A stretch of DNA of 25,396 bases from Dissophora ornata (lineage: Eukaryota; Mortierellomycota; Mortierellomycetes; Mortierellales; Mortierellaceae). This document shows positions 9,658 to 19,325 of the stretch, piece by piece. A program made the position numbers and the translations under genes. Below the pieces are notes generated by a model. That model made no database searches. It saw only the letters and a list, made by a program, of their open reading frames with translations, and was not told the DNA's origin. Positions within the stretch are counted from its first letter, which is position 1. Every line of letters starts with the position of its first letter. Location: assembly GCA_025201705.1 (NCBI GenBank), contig MU617048.1:1-25396 (forward strand). Reading direction: 5' to 3'.

Positions 9658-9679
9658 CTATCGCAATGTAAAAAAATGA

Positions 9680-10130
9680 TAATCGTATTAATAACCCTCC
9701 ATTAATCCTTGTCCTCCTTTACCTCCAGCTCCACTTCTATCCAGAAAAGGAGAATCGTCCTCGACAACATCGTACTCAGCCTCCAGTTCATTGTCATAGA
9801 GTTCGACATCTATGAATTGTCGATGGGAAACAGTTTCAGTGGACGCTCTACCTTCTTCCAATCATCAAGGTCACCAATGAACATCCTGGGATATTTCCTC
9901 GTAGGGCAAGGGTATCGTTTGCTATTTCTTGGAGAGAAGTTGAATCAGGGCAGATGATGGTAAGAGACTTTGACGCAGCTGGTAGAGATAATTGATGAAC
10001 ATCTTATCCGGTTAAGACGTATCGAGGTTCTGAGAAATCACAAAAAATTATGGAAGAAGGGATAATCATCACAGGAACCTTCCATTCAACTGGATTTTTT
10101 TTAATGCTATTTACAAGCGTCATTACGACT
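9680..10130 (-). pseudogene. coding-like remnant upstream of the TFIIE-beta fragment
   Basis: On the minus strand a segment at about 9890-9830 reads YPRMFIGDLDDWKKVERPLK and ends in a stop. A shifted frame then gives QFIDVELYDNELEAEYDVVE and SPFLDRSGAGGKGGQG down to about 9690. The first piece faintly resembles the end of a rhodanese-type domain, as in some ubiquitin hydrolases, but this is speculative. It does not look like a TFIIE-beta N-terminus, and its frame does not join the next exon. No function is assigned. Confidence 0.3.
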
Positions 10131-10164
10131 TGACTAATGGCGCACCCACTCCCATGTCCTGGAC

Positions 10165-12752
10165 TTAAAGCTTCTTGCCAGCTGCCTTGAGTCCTTCTTC
10201 AATACGGCGACCCCACTCGGGATCTGCCCTGCTGAATAATCTAATCTGGCGCTTGATGATCTCGGGATTCTTAACATGCTTGATATGTCTAACAATGTTC
10301 TTGATCAAATCATCCTGCTCCTTGCCCTTCAACAGGTGGTACAAGTTGCGTGGCTGTACATAATCATCATCCGAATCGCGGTAAGGGTAGCGGCCAGTCT
10401 TTCCGACCAAGTTACACGGTACAAACTTGGCACGGACATCCTGAAGCTGCTGCTGAGGACCATTGGGATCTTGGCTCTGAGGCTCCTAGTTGGTTTGAGC
10501 ACCAAAGTTCTCAGAGTAGGTTCCATTGCCATCACGTTGGTAGTGGCTAACATTGGCACGGTATGGCTGGTTAATTGGCAACTGTAAGAAGTTGGGACCG
10601 AGACGATGGCGTTGAGTGTCGGGGTACGAGAACAGACGACCCTGCAATATTCTGTCATTCGAGACATCAATACCAGGCACCAGAAACGAAGGAGAGAAAG
10701 CAGCCTGCTCAACCTCGGCAAAGTAGTTGCCTGGGTTACGGTCCAAAGTCAGCTTGCCGATTTTCTGAAGAGGGTAGTCAGCAAAAGGCCAGACCTTGGT
10801 GTCATCTGTCATTCAGAGTAAGGAGTCGTAGATGGTATTAAGATTAATGTTTTTTTTTGCGCTGGTTTGATTGAATTCTTATTTGTCATACAAGACCCTT
10901 ACCGAAAATGTTCCACTTGTAGTTTGCGGCATCTTCCTTCTTCATGACTCTAAAGTAGTGTTACAAGGAATAACGATTAAAATCAATTGCGGAAGGCCCC
11001 AACAGTGAGATGAGCAAGGGTAAACAGATAACATACTGGAGACAGACGCTCCACGAAGGGAAATCGCCCTTGTCGATGGCATTGTACAAATCCTCGGTGC
11101 TGCTGTCTGGGTTGGAGCCATCGAGTTCGGCAGCCTCCTCGGCAGTATGGTTCTTGATGCCCTGATCTGTCTTGAAGTGCCACTTGACGTAATGACTGAC
11201 ACCCTGAGCGTTGACGAGCCTGAACGTGTGGGTCGAGAAACCATGCATGTGACGGTACGAGTAGGGGGTACCGCGGTTGGAGAACAGGACGGTGACCTGA
11301 TGAAGCGACTCGTGGGTGAGCGACAAATAGTCCCAGAACATATCGGCATCCTTCAAGTTAGTGCTGGGGTTACGCTTCTGGGAGTGGTTAAGATCTGGGA
11401 ACTTGATGGGGTCACGACTATACAGGATGGTACGGGTACGGGAGTGTTAGAGCACCGTGTACGACATCAATATACTTTTGCTCTAATGGCTTGGGGATCA
11501 TTGCTTACATCCAAAAGACTGGGGTGTTGATTCCAACCATGTCCCAGTTGCCCTCTTCAGTGTAAAACTTTACTGCGAAGCCACGAACATCACGAAGCGA
11601 GTCACTGGTTCCTCTTTCACCTCCAACAGTGGAGAAGCGTGTAAAGACAGGGGTCTTGATGCCAGGCTTTTGAAGGAACTTCGCACAAGTGAGATGAGAT
11701 GCCAAGGACAGAGCAGGTAGGGCAGTGGTGTAAGGGGAACAGGTAAGTGGAGGAGCGAGCAAAGGGGACAGGAATAGTTTTATTGCAGACTGGAGTTCTA
11801 TGGAATAAAGCCGCGCACTATTTATACGTGATCCCGGCTACCGCTGTCGGCTCGGACAGCTGGGGACCACATGTGCAGGTGACAACGGCTGGGCTTGGTA
11901 ACGGGAGCTTACTTAGAGTTGGTCGGGGGACGCGCCTTGTTATGGAGATGTAGTTTCCTAGAAAAAGGAATGAGCGCGTCCTGGCCTGATCTCGCGTGAT
12001 CACGTGAGAAGAGATGAGCATTCTCATTCCTCGAAGCTTTTCTCATCTTGACTAAGGTTCGTGACATGAGACAGGTCCGCAGTCACCTCTATAATTATTA
12101 ACCGAGCACGAGCCACATTATGTTATCGTGAGGTTAATATGGCCAATTGGAATCAGGTCAATATTCCCAACGAATTAATTTCGTCTCTCGTATCACGCAC
12201 GCATCAAGCAGGTGAGACCCATGGTGTCTGCGCAGTGAGACCCTGTATCCTACCCTCGCATACAAGCGCCTTATCACGCAAGTTCATACACATCATCCAA
12301 CCTCTTGAGAATGCCCCGGCAATATCCATTTTTACAACTTACCAAAGTGTCCATGAGCCCCTGCACCCTTGGCATGGACAACACGCTCAGGGATACGTTC
12401 GCGGGCAAAGTGACCGAGCTTGTCAATGAGGTGGAAGTCCTGGAGCAAAATTGACCTGCGGTCATCGAATTTTGGTTGTCATCCACAGGATTACCTACAA
12501 GTCATCATTGCAATTAAAATGATACAAGGAATAACCAGAAATGAGTAGGTTGCGAGAAATTGCAAAGAACTTTCTTTTTTATTTTATTTTATTTTTATTT
12601 TTGAAAAAAAAAACTGCGTATCACGACACGATGCACAGCAAAGGCACATTATATTATATGCAAGGCAGATACGGAAGCTCCAACATACCATTGCCAGTAG
12701 TGAGGACTTTGGTTTGAGGAGTTGCAAGAATAGTAGGAGCGTTGTGCGCCAT
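10165..12752 (-). pseudogene. catalase pseudogene (six exons, disrupted)
   Basis: Exons on the minus strand: 12752-12689, 12494-12343, 12088-11509 (interrupted by an LTR), 11417-11037, 10949-10903 and 10805-10165. They rebuild a typical small-subunit heme catalase, which converts H2O2 to water and oxygen. Landmarks include the start MAHNAPTIL, then [10 protein letters not shown], the distal His in [13 protein letters not shown], the catalytic Asn in [21 protein letters not shown], and the proximal heme-ligand Tyr in [14 protein letters not shown]. Three lesions break it. A net frameshift lies near 12452-12453, where about ten bases are missing between MTAG and [12 protein letters not shown] 367-bp solo LTR sits within exon 3. 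An in-frame TAG occurs at 10486-10488. Introns (87-254 bp) keep GT-AG ends. The family assignment is very strong; the gene is almost certainly non-functional, barring assembly error. Confidence 0.93.
11700..12066 (-). mobile_element. solo LTR of an LTR retrotransposon inserted in catalase exon 3
   Basis: The 367-bp insert begins TGTCACGAACC and ends CTTGGCA on the minus strand, i.e. TG...CA termini. It is flanked by a perfect 5-bp target-site duplication, TGAGA at 11695-11699 and 12067-12071 (plus strand). Removing the insert and one duplication rejoins the catalase reading frame exactly ([16 protein letters not shown]). Internal promoter-like signals fit an LTR: TATAAATAG (complement of 11818-11826) and AATAAA 34 bp further on (complement of 11779-11784). 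No internal retrotransposon genes are present. The TGTCACG start and 5-bp duplication suggest a Ty3/gypsy-type element, but the lineage is inferred. Confidence 0.92.
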
Positions 12753-12991
12753 GGTGAAGTTATGTAAGGTAAAGGAAGGAGTTGAAGAAGGAAAAAAATG
12801 AACTAGTGGGGTTAGTGGGAAGGTCTATTTGTAAAAAAAATATAATATCGGAGCCGAAGTCCGAGAAAAAAAAGACTATTATTAAATTAGGGGGGATGGT
12901 CTCTTTGTATGTAGTTAGAAAAATCAGAGGTATAAAAGTCTCCATTCAGAGAGCTCTTGATCCATAGCTTTAGACACAGAGTGAGATACTA
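12753..12991. other. intergenic region upstream of catalase pseudogene
   Basis: AT-rich, with several A-runs and a plus-strand TATAAAAG at 12931-12938 that precedes no recognisable intact gene. It should contain the old catalase promoter (minus strand), but no clear TATA box on that strand was found. Confidence 0.35.
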
Positions 12992-13061
12992 GTTTTGCAT
13001 AAAGACATGTAAAATTTAGGAAACCAAGTTTCTCGCATGATTGACTCGAGTCATTTAGCCC
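12992..13061 (+). repeat. left copy of a 70-bp direct repeat with TGACTCGAGTCA palindrome
   Basis: Runs from gttttgcataaa to the ctcgagtcatttagccc end and matches 15653-15722 in the same orientation at roughly 80% identity. It contains the perfect 12-bp palindrome TGACTCGAGTCA at 13042-13053. The two copies flank the Harbinger-like block. Confidence 0.8.
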
Positions 13062-13149
13062 CATGGTTTGTTCCCTGGAGCGTCATTCATTCTGATTGAT
13101 GAATTAATTGCCAAACATTTTTTCTTTTACTGTCCTCAACGTCTTTACA

Positions 13150-14310
13150 TCGCAAGTGTCTTATTCCCAGGACGTAGTTGCGTCGACGCCTTATCTGTAC
13201 CAACGCCAACACCAGCACACACACCAGCATCAGCATCAGCATCAGCACTCGCACCAGGTTGTGCTTCAGCTTCGGTATCTTCAACGCCAGGCCCGCTATA
13301 AAAAAACAGTCGTCCTCGAAATCAGACGGTGTGTCCAAGTTTTGGACTTTGCCAGGAATGGACACTTTCGTAGACTGGGTGACTGGTCCAGACAACCACG
13401 CAAAGCTCTGATCCACTATTCGACCACATGCCAATCGACCTATACAAGGAGATCGCGAGGCTCGAAACAAGAAGCATGAGACAGTATGGGATGCAGTCGC
13501 GGTCAAGTCGAAGGTTGTATATACTAGAAAAAAATACGATACTGCTCGAAAACTACCAGAGGCGACAAGCGCAAGAGATACAGAGGAGTATGCGCTTCGA
13601 CAATCGACGTTGGATGACCGTCTCTTCTACGACAGATTCCATGCAGTTTTTGTCGGCAGTCTGGAGCGAAATCCACCACCACAGAAGCAGCCTCCATTGC
13701 TCGAACTAGATGAAGAGTTACGTTTGGACAGTGATATCCATCAGGATATCATCGGCATCCCTTAGGAGATTAGTGACTTCGAGGAAGATATGAACGGTGC
13801 GTTAGACTCTGATCTCTTATTTCATAAGCGACAAAGTCTCCCGGTACGTTATGATCTATCACACGAAAGCTATTTATACCTAATCCGTTGCTCTAACTCT
13901 GGGATGTCTAAGCCGCCAATCGACAGTCGATACAACAGCAAGCAGCTCACGGCCAAAGAGCAAGCGTCGAAAGATCGAAGAGGAAAAGCCAGTTGAGGAC
14001 GATGTCAAGACCTTTGAAAGACTTGAGAAGAGTTATCGGATAACAGGAAACAAACAGGGTGCCGCGTCAGAAGAGTAGCTATATTAAGAGGAGGTATACT
14101 CAGATTTTGAACAAGGGTGAGGAGGCACTCGAAAAACGCGAGATTGCATTTGCATTGGAGAAAAAAAGAGTACGCGCTAGAAAGAGAGGAGAGTAAGTCG
14201 GAGGGGAGGCGAATGCTGGAGTGAGCACGAATTCAGCAAGTCTTGGCGGGCTTCAAGATAGAACAGGCGGACTTCGAGAGAAATGTGGAAAATTTTCAGA
14301 TGGGATATTT
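13150..14310 (+). pseudogene. relic of a trihelix/Myb-like DNA-binding protein (probable Harbinger partner ORF)
   Basis: Coding segments in changing plus-strand frames, in order: a His/Gln-rich repeat leader (about 13200-13260); KFWTLPGMDTFVDWVTGPDN ending at a TGA (13409-13411); PIDLYKEIARL in a second frame; NKKHETVWDAVAVKSKVVYT and RKKYDTARKL in a 99-codon stretch from 13466 to a TAG at 13763-13765; a basic patch SSSRPKSKRRKIEEEKP near 13940-13990; and a coiled-coil-like tail (EEALEKREIAFALEKK, then ARIQQVLAGFKIEQADFERN). The Trp-spaced N-terminal module resembles trihelix/Myb-SANT-like domains. PIF/Harbinger elements encode such a protein beside the transposase, and a transposase relic lies immediately downstream on the opposite strand. 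A GT-AG intron may lie near 13840-13911. Clearly non-functional. Confidence 0.6.
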
Positions 14311-14499
14311 TATTTTGGTGTATCTCGCTGTTGTCTACGGCGTCTTCGGCCATCAAGATTCCACTCCATTAGCCTCCTCCTCTTCCCAACGCCAATTACC
14401 TCTCATTCCCATTAAGTGTCTCCTTATCGCCTTCATAACTTTACTCATCGTCCGGGTTGTTGCTCTCGAGATCAGAGGGTTCTTCGTCCATTACACCTC

Positions 14500-15260
14500 T
14501 CTTATCTCATCCTGCGAATTTTGCTGTGTGAAACGAAACACGCCCGGATCCAGCTGGATGCCTTGATCATGTCCTCCAAGATCGGTAGATTTTGTAACGA
14601 CTGCTGCTTCGGCTTAAGTATGTCAAATCCATGTTCAACCTTTAGTCGCGCGGATCTATGGTATCGTTTAAACTCCCCTTGATCGCCGGCTGTGTTCCTG
14701 AATCATGGAGTCATGGTATGGGACCGGGCATAAGCAAATACATACTCTTCTCCTTGAAAATCCTGAAAATGGGCGTTCCTTATGAGTACGCAGGTACCTC
14801 TGGTATGTAAGAAAATCATGTGTGAAGCTAACATAGCCGGTTGTGACGAACGTAAAAAGCCCTTGGCGGTCGCAAACCGTAGTGGCACCCATAGCATAGT
14901 CGCACTTTCGCGTGACGAATGACCTAGGATCATAGGTCGGGGCTCATTCAGGTGGGAATGGCACACCATCAACAGCTCCAATCGCATCAGGAAAGCCTCT
15001 CTTGACCCTGAACCGCGGGGATAACTCTGTTCATTTGGCCAAACAATGACCTGTGTCAGCAAGTCATTGAGTGCATTTACGCACCGCCAGGTGCAAGCAT
15101 GGATGGAACCCTGGATGCCGAAGACAAACGCTACCTTTTCACTTGACAGGCCTTTTGTACCGAACCGTAATAAAGCAGCCTTGAGCTTTTCCACTCGTTC
15201 CTGCGACAATGCTGGATTCTTGCTACGGAAGTGCCTGATATCTTTAGATCAACTCAGTTA
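14500..15260 (-). pseudogene. PIF/Harbinger-type DDE transposase relic
   Basis: Minus-strand segments in shifting frames match a Harbinger/IS5-like transposase (DDE_Tnp_4). They begin with FGTKGLSSEKVAFVFG and TWRCVNALNDLL, a helix-turn-helix-like region. DAIGAVDGVPF, with the first catalytic Asp, follows at about 14956-14988. An in-frame TGA precedes APTYDPRSF, then MGATTVCDRQGLFTFVTTGY. Near 14650-14620 is SARLKVEHGFDILK, with the catalytic Glu, followed by SLQNLPILEDM and WIRACFVSHSKI. At least two frame changes and one nonsense codon are present, so it is inactive. It converges with the trihelix-like relic, consistent with one two-gene element. Sequence up to about 15560 may hold the degraded N-terminus. 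Confidence 0.8.
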
Positions 15261-15652
15261 CCAAAGAAATTGCTGTGGTGTGGCGCGCAGGATATCCTAG
15301 AATTGGCCGGGGTCGCATGCTCCATTGACTTCGTCCATCAAGACGTTTGAGAAAGTCATTCATTTCGTGGCTTGAGGTAGCGGAGGCGGTACAGCTGCAG
15401 GAGGAGGCCATTGCCAAAGAGGGTTAGAGTGTCCACCTGAACATCTGTACGTCCTCATGGCATTCTTCGCTCAACTTGAAAAGGCGACTCTTGCACAGTT
15501 TCATGAGACGCTGCCTCCTTGTCAATCAGATTCTGGGCATAAAGGGATTGGTGAGGGTGGAAAAAGAAGGGTGCCACACCGAGTCATTTGATCCCTTCAT
15601 CACCGTGCAGCAGTTTGTGCCACACAATCCACGCTTGTTGAATAAAGCTCTG

Positions 15653-15722
15653 GTTTTGCATAAATAAGTCTAAGATTTAGGAAACCAGGTCTTTCGCATA
15701 ACTGACTCGAGTCACATAGCCC
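15653..15722 (+). repeat. right copy of the 70-bp direct repeat
   Basis: Same orientation as 12992-13061, including the palindrome TGACTCGAGTCA at 15703-15714 and the shared atttaggaaacca core. The copies are 2.66 kb apart and bracket the two transposon-type relics. Confidence 0.8.
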
Positions 15723-16134
15723 AAAGGTCCTCCACATGTATTATTCAATTCTTTTGGTTCACAAAAGAAAAGCAGGGTATTTTCTCGGAGACTATTGCTT
15801 TCAATAAATGGGGTTTTTGGTTGCACGAGCTCTAGTATTGATGTGCAACGTCAGATATTGTTCCTTTACCCTCGCCAAAGCAGCTGTTATATAAACCTTT
15901 GAGTTCTTCTTCCCCCAACCTTCCCGCTTTTTATATTTTCGAACAAACCATATATTTTCGCACAAACCATATATTTCGCACAAACCATATTTTTCGCACA
16001 GACCTTTTCACACAGACCATTTCGGTACTTCTACCACATTGAGCTTTCTAATCCAAGAAAACTATAATCCCCCTTTTCCTATTTCCAAACTCTACAAAAA
16101 CACAGATATCAATTCCTATTGTATCTCTTCCACA
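15723..16134 (+). promoter_or_regulatory. promoter and leader of the GMC oxidoreductase gene
   Basis: TATATAAA at 15888-15895 is a good TATA box, 240 bp upstream of the ATG at 16135. Between about 15932 and 16022, roughly five imperfect tandem copies of a 15-19-bp unit (ttttcgcacaaaccatata) occupy the inferred leader. The sequence then becomes C/A-rich up to cacaATGgct, a normal fungal start context. Confidence 0.6.
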
Positions 16135-17869
16135 ATGGCTACTCACGGAGCCCATTTTGACTTCATCATCGTTGGAGGTGGCACTGCTGGTAACACCGTC
16201 GCCGGCCGTCTCGCTGAAAACCCCAATGTCAATGTCCTGATCGTCGAAGCTGGTGCCGGCAACCCCAGCGAGATCGAGGAGATTATCACCCCTTCCAAGG
16301 CCATGGATCTACGTAACAGCCAATACGACTGGGGCTATAAGACCACGATGGTCAAGCGTGATGACTACGAGCGCATCGAAAAGCCCAACACCCGCGGCAA
16401 GGTCCTCGGTGGCAGCTCCTCTCTCAACTATTTCACCTGGATCCCCGGCTGCAAAACAACGTTTGATGACTGGGAAGAGTTTGGTGGCAAGGAATGGACC
16501 TGGGACCACCTTCTTCCTTACTTCCGCAAGAGTGCAACCTACCACGATGACGCGAAGCTCTATCCTCCAGAATTGAAGAAGCTTGGTGTCGGTGGACCCA
16601 TCCCGATCTCTCACGCTGAGTTGATCCCAGAGATGCAGCCCTTCCGCGATGCTCTCACGAAAGCCTGGATCTCCAAGGGCGAGCCGATTTCGGAGAACAT
16701 CTACGATGGCGAGATGAACGGCCTCACCCACTGTGTGGACACTATCTACAGAGGCAAGCGCTCTGGCAGCTTCCTCTTTGTCGAGAATAAGCCCAATATC
16801 ACTATTCTCTCCTCCGTTCACTCCAAGCGTTTGATCATCGATAGCGCCACCCGCACTTGCACCGGTGTGACCGTCATCGATCCCTCTGGCGCTGAACTCA
16901 GCTTCTACGCCACCCGCGAAGTCATTCTCTCTCAGGGTGTCTTCGAAAGTCCCAAGCTGCTGATGCTCAGCGGTGTCGGTCCCGCCGCCGAGTTGGCCAA
17001 GCGGTATTGATGTGATTGTCGACTCGCGCCACGTCGGCCAGCACTTGCTCGATCACCCCGGCGTCCCCTTCGTCCTACAAGTTAAGGACGGCTACGGTAT
17101 GGATGACTACCTCCTTCGCCCCGGTCCCCGCAAAGACGCTGTCGTGTCCGCCTACAAGAACAACAATATGGGCCCTGTGGGATCTGGTCTCCTGGAGATG
17201 GTTGGCTTCCCCCGCATTGATAAGAACCTGAACCAGGACCCCATCTACCGCCAAGCCAAGGCCGGTAATGGCGGTCTAGACCCCTTCTCTCCTAAGGGAC
17301 AGCCACACTTTGAACTTGACTTTGTCTGCATATTCGAAAGTGCATTCCAGTGGCATTATCCTACCCCTAAGAAGGGAAACTACACGTCTGTAGTCGTTGA
17401 TCTGGTTCGCCCTGTGTCCGAGCCTGGTGAGGTCAAACTCAACAGTGCTGACCCTCTTGTGCAGCCCAATATCAACCTGAACTTCTTTGCCGATGACCTG
17501 GATATCATCGCCATGCGTGAGGGCATCAAATGGTCCTACGATCTTCTTCTCAAGGGTGAAGGCTTTAAGGATATCGTCGTTGATGAGTACCCTTGGGACA
17601 TGCCTCTCGATTCGGACGAGGACATGAAGAGGGCCGTGTTGGATCGATGTCAAACAGCATTCCACCCTTGCGGCACCACTCGCCTGTCCAAGAACATCGA
17701 TCAAGGTGTCGTCGACCCCCAGCTCCGCGTCCACGGCATCAAGAATCTCCGTGTGATGGATGCTTCCGTCATTCCTATCATTCCTGACTGCCGAATCCAA
17801 AACTCTGTCTACATGATTGGCGAGAAGGGTGCCGACATGATCAAGGCTCAGCACAAGGATCTTTACTAG
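16135..17869 (+). pseudogene. GMC (glucose-methanol-choline) oxidoreductase with one frameshift
   Basis: An intronless flavoprotein gene of about 578 codons if uninterrupted, the usual GMC length. Family members oxidise alcohols using FAD. Seen are the Rossmann motif VGGGTAGNTVAGRL (from residue 13), an FAD-ribose Glu in VLIVEAG, GMC signature 1 (GKVLGGSSSLNYFTW), signature 2 (SPKLLMLSGVGPA), the catalytic His in FHPCGTTRL, and the C-terminal VIPIIPDCRIQNSVYMIGEKG, where Asn takes the second active-site position. After codon 289 (16999-17001) the frame breaks: cggtattga has lost two bases of an Arg codon expected before GIDVIVDS, producing a stop at 17008-17010. The second frame then continues undamaged to TAG at 17867-17869. 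With no other lesion, this is either a very young pseudogene or a sequence error. The substrate cannot be told. Confidence 0.9.
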
Positions 17870-17950
17870 GGTTGGAAATCTAATCTGTAGTGACCACTGT
17901 CTAGCTTGTTGGAATAGTTTTCTCATCCTGTCGCATATTTATATGATCAG

Positions 17951-18786
17951 GCCCAGAGGAGGAGGAGGAGGAGGAGGAGAATGAAAGTCATGCAGTTGAC
18001 GAGCACGGCATCCCAAAAGAGCTTTTGTTGATTCCAGGAGTGCCACTGCTGAACAACACTGCCCCAGTTGCTGGAATGGACCTCTTCTTGCACCAATACC
18101 ATTCGAACATTATGGAGAGACTTGACATTCTGAATGAAAGGCAAGAAGAAATACAGAAGGAAAGGTACGAATAAGATGCGATATGAACTGTGTGCCACAC
18201 AGACTACACACCTGTCAGACAGCTGTCGTTATTGGTTCGTAAAACAAGGAGATGGGATCGCCGAGAGATACATTATTGTGTAACCGACACATGCAGGCAA
18301 AAAGAGCTGGTCAAAGCTGCGGCATACATCGCCCCTATCACGGCCGCTTTAGTACGAGCAGCCTGGGTCTGGGCATACCACGAACAAGACCACAACAAGT
18401 ATGTGTATATACATCATGTATGCTAGTAGTTGGTTTGCAGACTTGAGCCACATTGGGGTGTTCTACCGCATTCCTTTCCTGGGGTGACATTGCTTGCACT
18501 TGATACCTCCTCCTGAGTAGATTAAAATCAACTTATCTAAAAAACATCGGGTCTATTGTTTCTCCTCCATTCTTTCGAGTCACAAACAGAATCGCTTCTA
18601 GAACGGCTGGCGATCCTCAACTCCCCAGACACAGTGTACAATACTGAGTTTGTCACTCCCGTACACACACTCGTGCATGCACACCCATGCCCCAACTTTA
18701 ACTTTCAGCAAGCCTGGTACATATATTTTGTGGCACTGCTCAACTGCAGAAGGATGGTCTGCATGTTGGAACAAGAGCAAAGATAA
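17951..18786 (+). CDS. unrecognised spliced gene, probably 5'-incomplete
   Basis: Coding-like plus-strand segments join by plausible splicing: 17951-18164, 18297-18402 and 18580-18786, with a possible further intron from 18667 to about 18709. The predicted product begins with an acidic Glu8 run and contains GIPKELLLIPGVPLLN. It continues into a charged helix, with NERQEEIQKER joined to QKELVKAAAYIAPITAALVR across the intron 18165-18296. It then has AAWVWAYHEQDHNK and SQTESLLERLAILNSPDTVY, and ends MVCMLEQEQR. No initiator ATG is visible; 17951 follows an acceptor-like gatcag. The 5' end may therefore be missing or lie in unseen exons. No domain family is recognised, and the helical middle suggests a coiled coil or a short membrane-proximal segment. 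It could be a relic; the opposite-strand frame is Leu-rich only because of the GAG repeat. Confidence 0.4.
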
Positions 18787-18850
18787 AATCTCAATCAACA
18801 ATCGTAGCACTTTATTGCAAATAACCGGATGACAGTGTTGAATGTCATAA

Positions 18851-18851
<1 letters not shown>

Positions 18852-18924
<73 letters not shown>
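18852..18924 (+). repeat. A73 homopolymer tract
   Basis: An uninterrupted run of 73 A residues between two genes, about 65 bp after the orphan gene's stop. It could be a microsatellite, a retroposon tail or an assembly-prone homopolymer. No LINE or SINE body is recognised next to it. Confidence 0.9.
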
Positions 18925-18926
<2 letters not shown>

Positions 18927-19123
18927 AAGGAAACGGTACAGGTGTCAGCTGGGGAATGATCAAAACAAGGAAAGAAGGAAAGAAAAAAAGGAACCACGCG
19001 ATGGAAACAAATGAAAAAGTTAAATGATATATAATACATCTTGGTAAGGCGAAATGCTTGTGTTGGGGTGTTTGTGGAGATTGTTTGTCCTTATTTTCCT
19101 CCTCTCCCAGTGTTCCATCATTG

Positions 19124-19182
19124 ACAACAAACAACAACAGCAACAGCAACAACAACAGCAACAACAACAACAGCAACAACAA

Positions 19183-19213
<31 letters not shown>

Positions 19214-19235
19214 AACAACAACAACAATAGCAACA
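19124..19235 (+). repeat. (CAA)n-type trinucleotide tract
   Basis: An imperfect tract of CAA units with interspersed CAG and CGA, ending in an A-rich stretch. It lies just downstream of the G-alpha stop codon (19326), so it would be in or near its 3' untranslated region. Confidence 0.9.
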
Positions 19236-19325
19236 AAAAAAAAAAGAAAAAAGAAAAAAAAGAAAAAGAAGGCGTACAAGGTTTTGCTTTGGGGTCAGAG
19301 ACACGAAAGAGAAAGCAAATTATAA

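Noticed and set aside
11779..11826. TATA box and AATAAA upstream of the catalase fragment as a native catalase promoter or poly(A) site
   Set aside because: They lie inside the 367-bp insertion bounded by target-site duplications, and true catalase exons continue upstream of it to the ATG at 12752. The signals belong to the LTR.
12992..15722. The paired direct repeats as LTRs of a retrotransposon
   Set aside because: They are only 70 bp, lack TG...CA ends and LTR signals, and the genes between them are DDE-transposon type, with no reverse transcriptase or integrase.
17276..17926. 216-codon minus-strand frame
   Set aside because: It is a shadow of the GMC oxidoreductase; the plus strand holds all family motifs.
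18598..19236. Leu/Phe-rich minus-strand frame of 212 codons
   Set aside because: It is produced by the A73 tract (Phe run) and the CAA tract (Leu run), so it is a repeat artefact.
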